Positions 1 through 14,166 of a DNA stretch of 64,000 nt are shown here, in pieces. A program made the translations under genes and the position numbers. Each line of letters starts with the position of its first letter. Positions within the stretch are counted from its first letter, which is position 1. A model generated the notes under the pieces. That model saw nothing but the letters and a program-made list of their open reading frames with translations, was not told the origin of the DNA and did not search any database. Origin of the DNA: Chondrilla cf. caribensis (Eukaryota > Porifera > Demospongiae > Chondrillida > Chondrillidae); the NCBI GenBank assembly GCA_964020155.1, contig OZ026547.1:5492509-5556508 (forward strand), read 5' to 3'.

Positions 1-301
1 TCTAATTACACACACACCAAAATGCCTCCACCCCTACGCACTTGAATCAACTTGTTTACAGCAAAGCAGAAAAACTAAGGATTCCGCATTAATCACTTGT
101 GGGTGATATGGGGCTCTGATATCAATTCCCTGTCTCTGACCATATCAATAAAAAGCACCATACATACAACTATTCATTGAGCAGACCTAAAAATGCCCAA
201 TGAATATCATTAACATTGGGCTTGTTCTCCCATGACTATAAACATCCTGTTCTTATGTGGTTAACACAAACTAGTACTGAGCACGGACAAGAGCTACAGT
301 T
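1..301 (+). promoter_or_regulatory. Upstream region of gene A
   Basis: A short CACACACACC remnant, then the block conserved in all copies (AACTTGTTTACAGCAAAGCAG, CTTGTGGGTGATATGGGG, CTATTCATTGAGCA, TATAAACATCC). It probably holds the core promoter and 5' UTR. Confidence 0.6.
237..242 (+). promoter_or_regulatory. TATA-like box of gene A
   Basis: TATAAA lies 65 bp before the ATG in a block (CCATGACTATAAACATCC) conserved in all nine exon-1 copies. Confidence 0.6.
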
Positions 302-3010
<2,709 letters not shown>

Positions 3011-3622
3011 ACCAACCATCAAACAACCAATCCAAAGGAGATGGAGGGGTGCTACAATTAAAATCACATGAAATGTTATAAATATCAACATATTTAAGGA
3101 CATCAGATCTGAAGTTAATAAAAGGAAATAAAAAATACAATTAATTTGCAACTTTTAGTAATGTAATTGTAATCAATTTAATAATTGATGTAGGCAGGTA
3201 TATGATCATGATTATTGCGGTTAACCTATAAGTTGCAAGTATGGTAACACTGCATAATATCTATGTCGATAGAAAATGAAATAAATTGTCACAGAATTAT
3301 TAAACCATAATTGATTGGAGGTTTTCATTAGAGGTGCAACCATGCATGCAGTGCACTGTAACAGTACATGACAATGAGTAGCTACAGTACTCCATGAACA
3401 GTCTACAAACTCAGTATGTATGGTGACCAGTTACTGTGTATGTTTTTAGCAGTTTTCAAGGATTAATGAGAATGTAAGCCTATAATATCCAAGGTGATAT
3501 CAAAATGTTAGGAGTTGAAAGCATGTTATAACCCAAATTAAGACAATTATAAGAATATTAATTATATAAGAATAGCACATCCCAATATGTAGTGTTCCTA
3601 ATACTCTTAATATGCTTTAGCA

Positions 3623-3669
<47 letters not shown>

Positions 3670-3673
3670 ACAT

Positions 3674-3742
<69 letters not shown>
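3623..3742 (+). repeat. (CA)n microsatellite
   Basis: CA run downstream of gene A, immediately before the coding-like module at 3752. Confidence 0.95.
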
Positions 3743-3751
3743 AACGCAACA

Positions 3752-4006
3752 AGTCCCTTGTCTTGACTGTGAACTAGTATCTGTTGAAATTATTGAATCC
3801 GTTAGGAACACAACGATCTTCTGGGCATTCTGTATCACTAGAAATTGAGGATACACAATTGAGTCATTTGGTTCAGTCAAGCCTACAAAGTAGTAAATTA
3901 CAATATGGGAAGACATACAGTTATTTTATTAGTGGTGCAAACATTGATTCATTGATAATTCAATTGCAGTGGACACCACCATGTAATGCAATATAATGGA
4001 AGTAAA
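3752..4006 (+). other. Coding-like orphan module, copy 1
   Basis: An open frame from 3784 to 3996 reads NPLGTQ…SGHSVSL…IEDTQLSHL then YGKTYSYFISGANIDSLII and QLQWTPPCNAI. Two paralogous modules occur at 15614 and 21312, each 0.8-2 kb behind a collagen gene and right after a CA tract. It lacks a start exon. It may be an orphan non-collagenous C-terminal exon. Confidence 0.45.
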
Positions 4007-4597
4007 AGTAACGACTTCATACTTCATTCAGAATGTATAATAACCAGGTGTGTATGTTTGTGATTATGTTTAAAACACTCTCCAGAGTATTTTATATGAA
4101 TGAATAATAATGATTATGTTATTCAACAAAATATGATGCCTTTGATTATGATAATGTAAGACTAGCCCATCTGAAGACTCTATTATGCATATATATATTG
4201 TACCACATTTCAATCTATTAAAGATCATTACATTTTACACCTAATAACAATAACATCCTGACAGTATACGGAATTTTGTTGAAAGTTACCCCATTGTGGA
4301 AAAAGCAATTTTATTATAAATATTCTATCTATCTAAATCTCATTTTTCTCATTTCTATAGCAAAGGCACGAGTAGTCAGATGCTAGCTGACAGTTACTGG
4401 ACAACAGAAATTGTCACTAAGTTATGGCAATAAATTTAATGTTAAATGTTAAATGATTGAGATGAAGTAATTCGACTGTGAGTATAATTTCATTTTGTCT
4501 CGTTTCTAACTTGAGCAAAACATGGTTTGGTCTATGCTATCCTGACAGTTACTAGACCTGAGAATATTGCCTCCAAGGCATAGCAATACATACTGTC

Positions 4598-4810
4598 TTA
4601 TGAACAATATAATATTACATAATCTATTACAATTAAGCACACATAGATCCCAAAATGTACAAAGACAAGCACACACAGTGATACATCAACAGGTGTACGA
4701 CAAGCAATATCAATAACACCAGCTGCCATTTTATGCACAACAGTAATACACGTACCACTTATAAAACCACCCATTACACAAACCACAATCAAAATTGGAC
4801 ATATCTTCAC
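4598..4810 (-). other. Small hydrophobic ORF, 70 codons, duplicated at 22160-22372
   Basis: MKICPILIVVCVMGGFISGT looks like a signal peptide. The copy at 22160 is colinear without indels, but most base differences change the amino acid, which argues against selection. Probably non-coding. Confidence 0.15.
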
Positions 4811-5040
4811 TCTAATAACACTATTATAGAGAATAATGCCAGTGATAGTGATGGTAGTGATTAATGTAATTGAAGTAGATGTACATGTATGGGAAAGGCT
4901 AATTCAGGAACTGTATTCCATATCAAACATGAACCATTCCCTGACATAATAATATTAAATTTTACTTCTTAGTAATTGTCCGCCCTGGGGAAAACATCAC
5001 TGTACACAATCACCTGTACTACAAGTCCACCATTGGCTAC

Positions 5041-5042
<2 letters not shown>

Positions 5043-5129
<87 letters not shown>

Positions 5130-5188
5130 ATGTGTGTGCATGTGTGCATGTACATGTGTGTGTGTGTGTGCATGTACATGTGTGTGCG

Positions 5189-5236
<48 letters not shown>

Positions 5237-5274
5237 GTGTGTGTGTGTATGTGTGTGTGTGTGTGCATGTGCGT
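5043..5274 (+). repeat. (GT)n compound microsatellite
   Basis: GT run with CATGTGTG and CATGTACATG interruptions; matches 22604-22920. Confidence 0.95.
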
Positions 5275-5299
5275 AAGAATGTCATGCAATCAAGGTGAA

Positions 5300-5458
5300 G
5301 TTATAATGTAAGTCATGAAGGACGGGTCACTGTGACTATGACTGGTACCCCATGAACAGAAATTCAGTATGTATGGTGACCAAGTACTATGTATGTTTTC
5401 AGTAGTCTCAGAGGAATTACTAAGAATGTAAGACTATGATGTCCAAGATGATATCCTA
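5300..5458 (+). repeat. Local dispersed repeat (about 200 bp unit), example copy
   Basis: The unit runs from GACATAAGAATGTCATGCAA through GTCAGGACAGGTCACTGTGA, CCCATGAACAGTCT, CAGTATGTATGGTGACCAAG and AGGATTACTAAGAATG to GATGTCCAAGATGATATCC. Whole or partial copies lie near 3360, 5300, 7650, 9540, 11000, 13880, 17160, 20400, 22930, 26140, 31430, 32970, 35900, 43310, 49370, 52150, 55320 and 61030. It marks block boundaries. Confidence 0.8.
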
Positions 5459-6388
5459 CTTGGTGTGTCTATTAAAGAGGAATTAGAATGTGTGTAGCTG
5501 TCGTCAAACTCAGCATTTTAAACCGTTCCAAGATTCAATTCTCGGCATTGAAGGCCAATAATTGTTGATATATGTAGATATATAGCTTGCTACATACCTA
5601 TACCTTCATTTGATGATGTCAAACATGTCTCGGAAATAGAGTACAGCATGACAGCCCATTTAGATGTCCCAAACAACTAATCAACTAACCGTACCCAATG
5701 TCAACAGGAGGTATAAACAAATAACCCTTCCAAATGACTGTGTGCCAACAGCAGGGAACTAATCGTTATGTTTGCCAAAACCGTAGTCCCCATGCCGTTT
5801 GTACTTCATTCATAGAGATAAGAAGAATTTATATCAATTCTTGTGGGTAATAATCGACAAATTATTCTTCAAATGACTTTATATATGTGCAGTACATCTA
5901 TGTCCCTACTAATCTCTCATCACCATGCCATTCAAATTTGTTTGGAGGAGGACAATGTCAAAAATCTTCTCCGACACTCACAAAATAACAATCATTGCAA
6001 ATATGGTATGGTACTGTTTGAAAAATTATCATCTTTATAGAGAATCGTCTGATAAAGTAAAATCATGATTAAAATCTTTCTTGCATGCACTAGCTTTAGT
6101 AGACCTACAATGTGTATTAATTTTCATGATTTAAATCACCTTCTATTTCTTGTAATCCTTTGGTTATGGTAATGGTGATTCATAAGGGTCTAGCTGAATC
6201 TTCAACAACTTCAAAACACCAGAATTTATATACATTGGAGAATCTGTCCCCATTGTCACAAGGAAATGTAGGGACCCATATTCTATATTGAATTCCATTA
6301 TTATTGAATATAGTATGTGCTATCCATCTATGGTTTGTTGCTAAGTAGCAATACTCCGAATTTTTATAGCCTCATTGTTTTCAAACAG

Positions 6389-7281
6389 ATAAACTCCTGG
6401 AAAGAATTAGACGCCAAGATGTTTGCAATTGTCCATCTGGTCTAAAAGGGGATAGAGGAACACCGGGACTGAATGGGATAAATGGAACGAAGGGTGAAAA
6501 GGGAGACCCAGGGCCACAGGGGGAGAGGGGTGAAAAGGGAGATCTAGGACTGCAAGGATCTCCAGGACCCCAAGGACTTAATGGAACAAAAGGTGAACAA
6601 GGAGAAATAGGACAACAAGGAAATCCTGGACAGAAGGGTGGACCAGGACTGAAAGGGGACACAGGGATGCCAGGAAATAATGGAACAAAAGGTGAACCAG
6701 GAGAAAGAGGAGAGCAAGGTCCAAAAGGAAAAAAGGGAAAGCGTGGGGAAAAGGGAGAGCTAGGGATACCAGGAGAAAAGGGAGAACGAGGAGTTCAAGG
6801 ATATAATGGAACAAAAGGTGAAGGCGGAATAAAAGGAGAACCAGGAAATGGACAGAAAGGTGAACCAGGACCACTAGGAGATAGAGGACCAAAAGGAGAC
6901 ATCGGACTCCAAGGACCCCTAGGACAACAAGGACAAAAAGGCCAACACGGTGTTGGAGGAACAAAAGGACCAAAAGGAGACATAGGACCCCAAGGACCCC
7001 AAGGATCACAAGGACCCGAAGGAGCTAGAGGATCACAAGGACCAAATGGTGACAAAGGAGACAAAGGAGACATAGGACCACAGGGACAACGAGGAGATAG
7101 AGGATCACAAGGACCAAAAGGAGATATAGGACCAAAAGGGTCACAAGGACCAAAAGGAGATGTAGGATCACAAGGATCAAAAGGTGACAAAGGAGACAAA
7201 GGTGACAAAGGAGACAAAGGTGACAAAGGAGGGGAAGGAAATATAGGACAAAAAGGATCAAATGGAGATAGAGGACCCTAA
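6389..7281 (+). pseudogene. B: orphan collagen exon 2 with intact ORF but no exon 1
   Basis: After TTTTCAAACAG the phase-1 frame is open to TAA at 7279-7281: [10 protein letters not shown], the C-N-C pair, then about 94 Gly-X-Y triplets with one missing residue (GEP-GN-GQK) and four N-G-T sequons. No ATG exon lies upstream. At about 5459 the local repeat (ending GATGATATCC) runs straight into intron sequence (ACTTGGTGTGTC), which in copy D lies downstream of exon 1, so exon 1 and its promoter were deleted. The exon is almost identical to that of D; I saw one difference in the coding part (His versus Gln near 6950). It could still be used if exon 1 of gene A spliced past its own exon 2, because all phases match. 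Otherwise it is a pseudogene. AATAAA is at 7566. Confidence 0.8.
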
Positions 7282-7810
7282 GGACGCTGTGAAACCTGAA
7301 CTGCCTAACAATTGAACAATAGGAGACTGAGGGTTACCGTATCTACAACCACAGGGAATGTAATGATTATCAACAAATTTACAAACATCTGAAATTATTG
7401 AAACGAAATTGATGGAAATTACAATTAATTTTCCACTATTAGTAATGTAATTATAATCAGTTTAAGAACTGGCAAAAGCGGGCATATGATATATATTAAT
7501 ATTACGGGTACCCTACAAGTTGCAGTATGGCAACACTGCATAATATCCAAGATGATAAATAATCAAATAAACTGTCACAGTATCTTCAAGCCATAATTCA
7601 TTGAAGTTTTTTATTAGAGATGCAATTATGCATGAAGTGCAAATCAACTACAAGGGACATAAGAATGTCATGTAAGCATGGTGAAGTTATAATTCAAGTC
7701 AGGATAGGTCACTGTGTCTATGAGTAGTACACATGAACAGTCTATAAAATCAGAATTTATGGCAAACAAGTATTATGCATGTTTCAGCAGTCTCCAAGGA
7801 TTACTAAGAA

Positions 7811-9530
7811 GGTATGTAATATCTTGTATCACTATTCTTAAATGGCCGCAAGTGTTTTTGAGAAAGAAATGATTCTATTCAATTCACAATAATTCAAGCT
7901 CTAACAACAACTCTGACTCAACTTGTACGATGTATCAGTGTCTTGTCAAACAATCAGTTCCGTCAAGATAAACTCGTGATCAGAGTAATTATTACCAACC
8001 AGTATAATAGGATATGGTGACGAAGACAATAGGCATTGTTACACAAAATAAAAGTATACTTGACATTTAACACAACTATTAATAGCAAAGTACTATTAAT
8101 AGAACCTACGTACATAACACACACTGACTAATTAGTAAGTGTATTTATACTAGGTGTTAATCATGCAGCACATCTCCCCTTCTACTGTATGTTAATCTGG
8201 AAGGTGGACCAATTCGTGTTCCAGATTGCAATCATGTATCAAAATGTCTTTGTTCATTGATGGGTGGTGTTGTTGTAGATTCAACTTGTGGTCGTGGCAT
8301 AAGATGGCTGTAGTTCCTGTGCACCTGCCAGAAGTGGTTTGTACGATATACAAATGGGGAGTATTCACTGGGTGGATCACATGTCAAGGATCGCTGTGGT
8401 ACAAAGTAGCTTATATGCTGTTGTAGCTACGTGCAGAGACGTAGACCCATCAGTAACTCGGATGGACTTTTCCCACACCACGACAAAGGTGTAATCCTAT
8501 AGGTGAGAATGGCTAGATACGGGTCTCAGAACTTGCTAAGAAGGCCTTTTTGACTGTTTTTACAGTGCCCTCTGCTAATCTATTACTTTGTGTGTATCGT
8601 GGGCTGCTCGTCACATGTGTAAATTGGCATTCCTGTGCAAACTCTCTCATTTCCACTGGGTTGCATTGGGGACCATTGTTGCTGTCTAGGATGACAGGGA
8701 TTCCATGCCTCGAGAAAATGGCTTCAAGTGCTTTGATGATCATGGCTGATGATGTGCTGTCAGTGAATGGACTTCGAAATAGCAAGAGAAGGAATTGACT
8801 ACTTGGAGGTACGTCGCTCCATCAAACTCAAATAGGTTTGTGGTTATCTTTCCTATAAGGGAACTAGGCAGAAGTGTTGTAAGCATAGGCTGCTTCTGCA
8901 CTTGACTCACTCTAGTGTACTCAGTGCAATTTGTACCAGTTGCTCCATTTGCTGTTTGACACCAGGCCACCAGACTGCAGGTGTTATTCGTAGACTACAT
9001 CGGGCGATTCCTTGGTGACCGCTGTGAGACTTCTTTGGGGTCTCTTCCTGCAGACTGAGAGGAATGACAAATTGGCGGACTCAGAGAAGTAACCATTATG
9101 TAGACTGAGTTCCGCCCCTAACTGGCCAGTGTAGCTGTAACTCCTCAGGTAACTTTAAATGTGGTCCTGCCATCCACTTTTGCAAAGTCGAATAAGCTTT
9201 GAGCAGATGTTGTCTCGTCGTTGTTCTCTCCTGTAGTTCTGGAGGCAATCCATGGATGCAGGTAGTGAAGATACAAACAGTTCGGTGTCTAACACTTCTG
9301 TGCTTTCAGTGTTGCTTACTGCCGGGAGTGGTGCTCAGGAGGGAGTAATGACAGTGTGCAAAAGCTTCCCTGCAACATGATCAATAGAGCAGATGAACTG
9401 CATGAGATGGAAACAAAAACAGAGAACACGAGTTGGTGGATAATCAAGACTGGTTGCCACGAGCAAAGGAATCAAAGGCTTGTGGTCCGTTTCCATTCCT
9501 TTACCAATGATGTAGTGAGAGAATTTGAGC
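7811..9530 (-). mobile_element. Degenerate LTR retrotransposon (Ty3/gypsy-like), copy R1
   Basis: Read on the minus strand. A pol remnant at about 9530-8190 shows RNase H traces, an integrase zinc-finger region (WWPG-type traces near 8950), an integrase core fragment with a NGPQ-type motif and the NRLAE region (8785-8513), and a post-core VQTTSGR segment (8380-8192). Stops and frameshifts break it. At 8171-8182 a purine tract (AGAAGGGGAGATG on minus) precedes a 360-bp LTR-like segment (8170-7811) with a TATAAATAC box. There is no left-hand LTR pair, gag or RT here. The copy is dead. Confidence 0.75.
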
Positions 9531-9611
9531 AGTCTAAAAATTCGAATTCAGTATGTATGGTGACTAAGTGCTGTGTAAGTTTTCAGCAGTCTCCAAGGAT
9601 TACTAAGAATG

Positions 9612-9693
9612 TACGTGAGATTTTGTATTGCTATTCTTATATGGCTGTGAGCACTCTCAAGAAAGAAATGATTCTATTCAATTCACAATACGT
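9612..9693. mobile_element. Truncated LTR piece
   Basis: TGTACGTGAGATTTTGTATTG and the next 60 bp match the left end of the R1-R6 LTR-like segments, then give way to unrelated sequence. The same piece occurs at about 31580-31662. Confidence 0.55.
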
Positions 9694-9898
9694 AACATAA
9701 TATTATAACATGTCCAGTTGCCTCGCTAAGGATTATTAGAATCCTATTAACGCCTTAGCGCAGCCTGAGATCCCATTATTGCATGACCATCTTGTGATTT
9801 AGTCAGGTGATTATGCAAGATAACTGATCGAAGTTAGAAATTATGTGGCAATATATATGTTCGGCGTTTCTTCAGCACTTTAATCCTTATTTTCTTTG

Positions 9899-9927
9899 AT
9901 CTAAACCTTTTTCAAGAGGTTTAGATA
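9899..9927. repeat. 10-bp inverted repeat
   Basis: ATCTAAACCT and AGGTTTAGAT separated by about eight bases; also in the duplicate at about 31877. Confidence 0.6.
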
Positions 9928-10825
9928 AAAAATTTGAAATTATTTTCGACTGCATGTTTCATTTCAGACAATTTAGGAGATGGAGAGCAGCAATCAAATT
10001 AGGGTATGATTAATAATGGAGCATTTTCAGTTATTTCATGTATCAAAAATGCAAAATCATGATAAATGAAGATATACAATCATAATCCCGGCATATGTCG
10101 GTGTGTATCTCAATTGTCTTCTGTGCCTCGCTTCACCTCCCATTTGCCTTTGTTCTCAGAATGATCAAAGATTAATATCAATTCTATCTCCATAAAATTT
10201 AATATTAAAAGTTCAAAATGAACAATCGATTAGATTAAAAGTTATCGAAACAATCAATGACAATCTAACACTTACACTTGATATCAAAGAGACTATGATG
10301 TAAGCCAATTGTGAGATATCTTCCAACAAATGCTGAAAACAAACAAACTTTAATATGAAACATGTTTCAAAGCAAATCAGCATGAATCAATAACTGAAAC
10401 TTGAGTCTCAAGAAATAACTAAACCGAATGATTACTATCCTCCATAAAACAAACCATAACGAGTATTATGAAAGTGTTCTTTATTTTAAGTGCATGCACT
10501 CAAGAAAAAATCCTAGATTAAACATTCCAACTATTTCACTCATTCATAGAACATAGTGAATCAGTGATCCTCATCCATAGTAAACACATACATATTGTAT
10601 AAGCACTTACAGTTGCACCTGTACAAGTATGGGCTATCATTTCACTAAGGCTGATATTAAATTCAATATTCAATTCTGTAACTCAAACAGGCAACAATTG
10701 AAGATACTGACACTACCATATAAAAATGTGCTATGGAAAGAGTGAACAGGTCCAAAAGAATCTCTTTGAATTCACATAATGGGGTGAAGATCACAAGGAC
10801 ATAGACTTCTTTGACTTGGCAAGGA

Positions 10826-10914
10826 AATGGGAGCTGGTGGAGATACTGAATGCACTAGGACCACTGGGAACTTCTGGAAATCCCGAAAATCTATATGTTG
10901 AGGATATTCGAGCA
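10826..10914 (+). other. Possible relic exon ending …ENLYVEDIRA|GTAAGC
   Basis: Frame KWELVEILNALGPLGTSGNP then ENLYVEDIRA, followed by a good donor. Similar pieces at 32803 and 51251; the last reads GPQGMPENPGDLDVED. Confidence 0.35.
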
Positions 10915-11216
10915 GTAAGCACAATACAGCACTTATTAGCACTTATTTCATTATAGGTAAAACTATGAATGTTGTGCTAAGTCAAATAAAATTAAGGGAC
11001 ATAAGAATGTTATGCAATCATGGGTGAAGTTATAATTTAAGTCAGGAAAGGTCACGGTGACTATGAGAAGGACCCCATGAACAGTTTAAAAATTCAGTAT
11101 ATATGTGTGGTTACCAAGCACTGTGTACGTTTTTTAGCAGTCTCAAAGGATTACTAAGAATGTAAGACTATGATGTCCAAGATGATATGCCAATTTTCAG
11201 AGTTGAAGGCAACCAA

Positions 11217-11219
<3 letters not shown>

Positions 11220-11299
<80 letters not shown>
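11220..11299 (+). repeat. (CA)n in the promoter region of gene E
   Basis: About 40 CA units ending CACCAACTTGTTTACA, 270-345 bp before the ATG. Confidence 0.95.
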
Positions 11300-11490
11300 A
11301 ACTTGTTTACACCAAAGCAGAGTTTCTAAGGATTCCGCATTAATTGACTTGTGGGTGATATGGGGTTCTGATAACAATTCCCTCTATCTGAATCTCAATT
11401 GAAAACACCAGACATGCAGCTATTCATCGAGCATACCTAGAAATGCAATAATGAATATCATTAAAAACTGATCACCTGTTCTCCAATGAC

Positions 11491-11496
11491 TATAAA
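11491..11496 (+). promoter_or_regulatory. TATA-like box of gene E
   Basis: TATAAA 74 bp before the ATG, preceded by TTCTCCAATGAC as in most copies. Confidence 0.6.
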
Positions 11497-11564
11497 CATC
11501 CGGTCTGTTATGGTTACCACAAACTAGCACTGAGAAAGTTAGAGCATTGACTGGAGCTACAATT

Positions 11565-13571
11565 ATGGCTCTAAGCATTCAGAACTTTGTACAAGTGGCT
11601 CTTTTGTTTTGTGTATTGACTACAAGTATGGGGAGTATCATTAATTTGGAAAAGGCATTTTCACAACTTGAAAACAAAGTGAATGCACAACAAGAAGAAA
11701 TCAAGTCACTTCACCACTTGGTAGAAGAGTTGGAGAAGAGACTAGAACCACTTGAAGAGAAAGGTGATTTCCATTGATGAGGTTCAAATACAACCTGCAG
11801 TGCTAATCTTCTTACCTGTTTGTCAGGACTATCCTCCTGTTGGCTATAGAGTTAACGGGTTTACTTCATTGTATGATGTCACTCTATGTCAGTGAGTGGC
11901 AAGAAAGTACACTCTAATATAGAGATCAGCCTATTCAGGAAAATAATGTATTTATGGAGAAATTCATTCCAAGCATTAAATTTTCTTGATTCTCTGTGGA
12001 TTTAATTTGAATATACAGGTATAAATTACTTGGTGCAGTTATTAAAGAAGGGATTAGAACATGAGGAGCTGTCATCCATTTGGCTGGCAGAATAAATAAA
12101 TTGTAATTTTCATCTTAATGTTTCACTGAAACTATTACCAGACTCTGCACTCAAAACCATTCCAAGATTCAATTCTCAACATTGGAGTCCAAAAATTTAT
12201 TAGATGTCTCTTAATTGTAGATATTCATAGATACATATCTTGCTACATACCTATACCTTCAGTTGATGAAATAGAGCACATGATATTTGTACTCCATTCC
12301 TGGAGATAAGAGACAATGAGTTCATATCAGTACATCTTCTAATGATATCATATATGTACAGTAAATACATGTACCTACTAACCGTCTCATCACCATGCTA
12401 TTCATTTTTTTTTTTAAATACAATTACAAAATCTCCGAGACTCACAGAATAACAATCGTATCGAATATGGCATGGTACTGTTTGAAAATTTATCATCTGG
12501 AGAATTGTCCGAATAAAGTCAAATCATGAATAAAATCTTTCTTGCATGCACTAGCTTTAGTAGACCTACAATGTGTATTTCATGATTTAAATCACCCTCT
12601 ATTTCTAGTAATACTTTGGTTATGGCAATTTAAAATTGCGGTTCAGAAGCGTCTAGAGTACCTGAACCTTCAACAGCTTCAAAACACCTGAATGTATACA
12701 TTAGAATCCGTCCCCATTGTTGCAAGGAAATATAGGGACCCATATTCTATATTGAATTCCATTATTATTGAATACAGTATGTGCTAATCCATCTATGGAT
12801 TGTTGCCACTTAGTAATACTCGGGATTTTATAGATTCATTGTTTTTAAACAGATAAACTCCTGGAAAGAATTAGACGACAAGTTGTTTGCAATTGTACAC
12901 CTGGACTAAAAGGTGACAGAGGAACACCGGGACTGAATGGGCTGAATGGAACGAAGGGTGAAAAGGGAGACCCAGGGATACAAGGAATCAATGGAACAAA
13001 AGGTGAACGAGGAGAAATAGGACAGAAAGGAAATGGTGGACAGAAAGGTGAACCAGGATCTCAAGGACCCCAAGGACCACAAGGAATCAATGGAACAAAA
13101 GGTGAACGAGGAGAAACAGGACAACCAGGAAATCGTGGACAGAAAGGGGACACAGGAGTGCCAGGACTAAATGGAACAAAAGGTGAACCAGGACTCAAAG
13201 GAGAGCAAGGTCCAAGAGGAAACAAGGGAAAGCTAGGGAATCCAGGACCACAGGGACTTAATGGAACGAAGGGAGAAAAGGGAGAACGAGGAGTTCAAGG
13301 ATATAATGGAACAAAAGGTGAAATAGGACTCCAAGGACCCCGAGGACAACAAGGATCAAAAGGACAACACGGAGATGGAGGAACAAAAGGAGCAACAGGG
13401 GACATAGGACCACAAGGACCACAAGGACCACCAGGATATGGAGGAACACAGGGACCAAGAGGACACAAAGGCAACAAAGGAGACAAAGGAGACAAAGGAG
13501 ACAAAGGAGACAAAGGACAAGGAGAAAAAGGATCTCAAGGATCAAAAGGAGCCAAATGTGGAATATGCTGA
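11565..13571 (+). CDS. Gene E: secreted coiled-coil collagen, intact, two exons (11565-11763, 12853-13571)
   Basis: The product is 305 residues. The ATG at 11565 is chosen by alignment with the other copies; an upstream in-frame ATG at 11547 exists only here and would displace the signal peptide. Exon 1 encodes the signal peptide and coil (…LEKAFSQLENKVNAQQEEIKSL…). Exon 2 gives [15 protein letters not shown], then about 70 Gly-X-Y triplets with six N-G-T sequons. One triplet is short by a residue (DK-GQ-GEK) near the end. The C-terminus is KCGIC, two cysteines just after the helix, which could link chains covalently. Both splice sites and the 199-bp exon 1 match gene A. AATAAA is at 13789. 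The 3' half of exon 2 and the downstream 700 bp closely resemble gene L. Confidence 0.87.
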
Positions 13572-14166
13572 ATTCTGCAAATTTACGAACATTGGATCTA
13601 AAATTAATGAAAAGTAATTAATAATAATATTACAATTAATTTTCCATCATTAGTAATGTAATTATAATCAGTTTAAGAACTGGTGAAGGCAGGTATATGA
13701 TATATATTATTATTATTGCGTATAACCTATAAGTTGCTGGTAGGGCAGCACTGCATAATATCTATTAGTGAGTTGATAAAAGGGTAATAATAAACTGTCA
13801 CAGTATCTTAAAACCATAATTGATTGGAGTTTTCATCAGAGGTACAACTATGCATGCAGTGCTAACTTGATTACAAGAGACATAAGAATGTCATGCAATC
13901 ATGATGATGCTATAATGTAAGTCAGGACAGGTCACTGTGACTAGTACCCCATGAACAGTCTAAAAATTCAGTATGTATGGTAACCAAGTACTATGTATGT
14001 TTTCTGCAGTCTCAAAGTATTACTAAGAATGTAAGGCTATGATATCCAAGATGATATCCTATACACATTTAAGAGTTTAACCGATTATACGCCAATGACA
14101 CCAATTGGCATCAGTACCCTAAACGGCCAATGACGTAGGGTACGACAAAAATAGGGTGCAAAAAAA

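Larger units (their letters stand above)
3011..5042. other. Intergenic A-B: 3' flank, CA tract, orphan module, AT-rich DNA
   Basis: Conserved collagen 3' flank to about 3330, a partial local repeat, the CA tract and module above, then 4010-5040 with no gene I can support. Colinear with 20060-22600 apart from the 520-bp transposon there. Confidence 0.6.
9694..11218. other. Intergenic block before gene E
   Basis: Duplicated at about 31663-33200. Two small inverted repeats (CGCTAAGG/CCTTAGCG near 9722; 9899), AT-rich sequence, the relic exon at 10826, and a local repeat copy. No other gene seen. Confidence 0.5.

Noticed and set aside
4598..4810. A conserved secreted small protein on the minus strand (also 22160-22372)
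   Set aside because: It is conserved only because the block is duplicated; the base differences mostly alter amino acids, and no splice or promoter context is seen. Kept as a low-confidence entry only.
5037..5311. Cys-Val and His-Thr repeat open frames in GT/CA tracts
   Set aside because: Pure translations of dinucleotide microsatellites in several frames.
8192..8970. A functional integrase gene
   Set aside because: Stops and frameshifts split the zinc-finger, core and C-terminal parts in every copy; no intact pol or gag is present.
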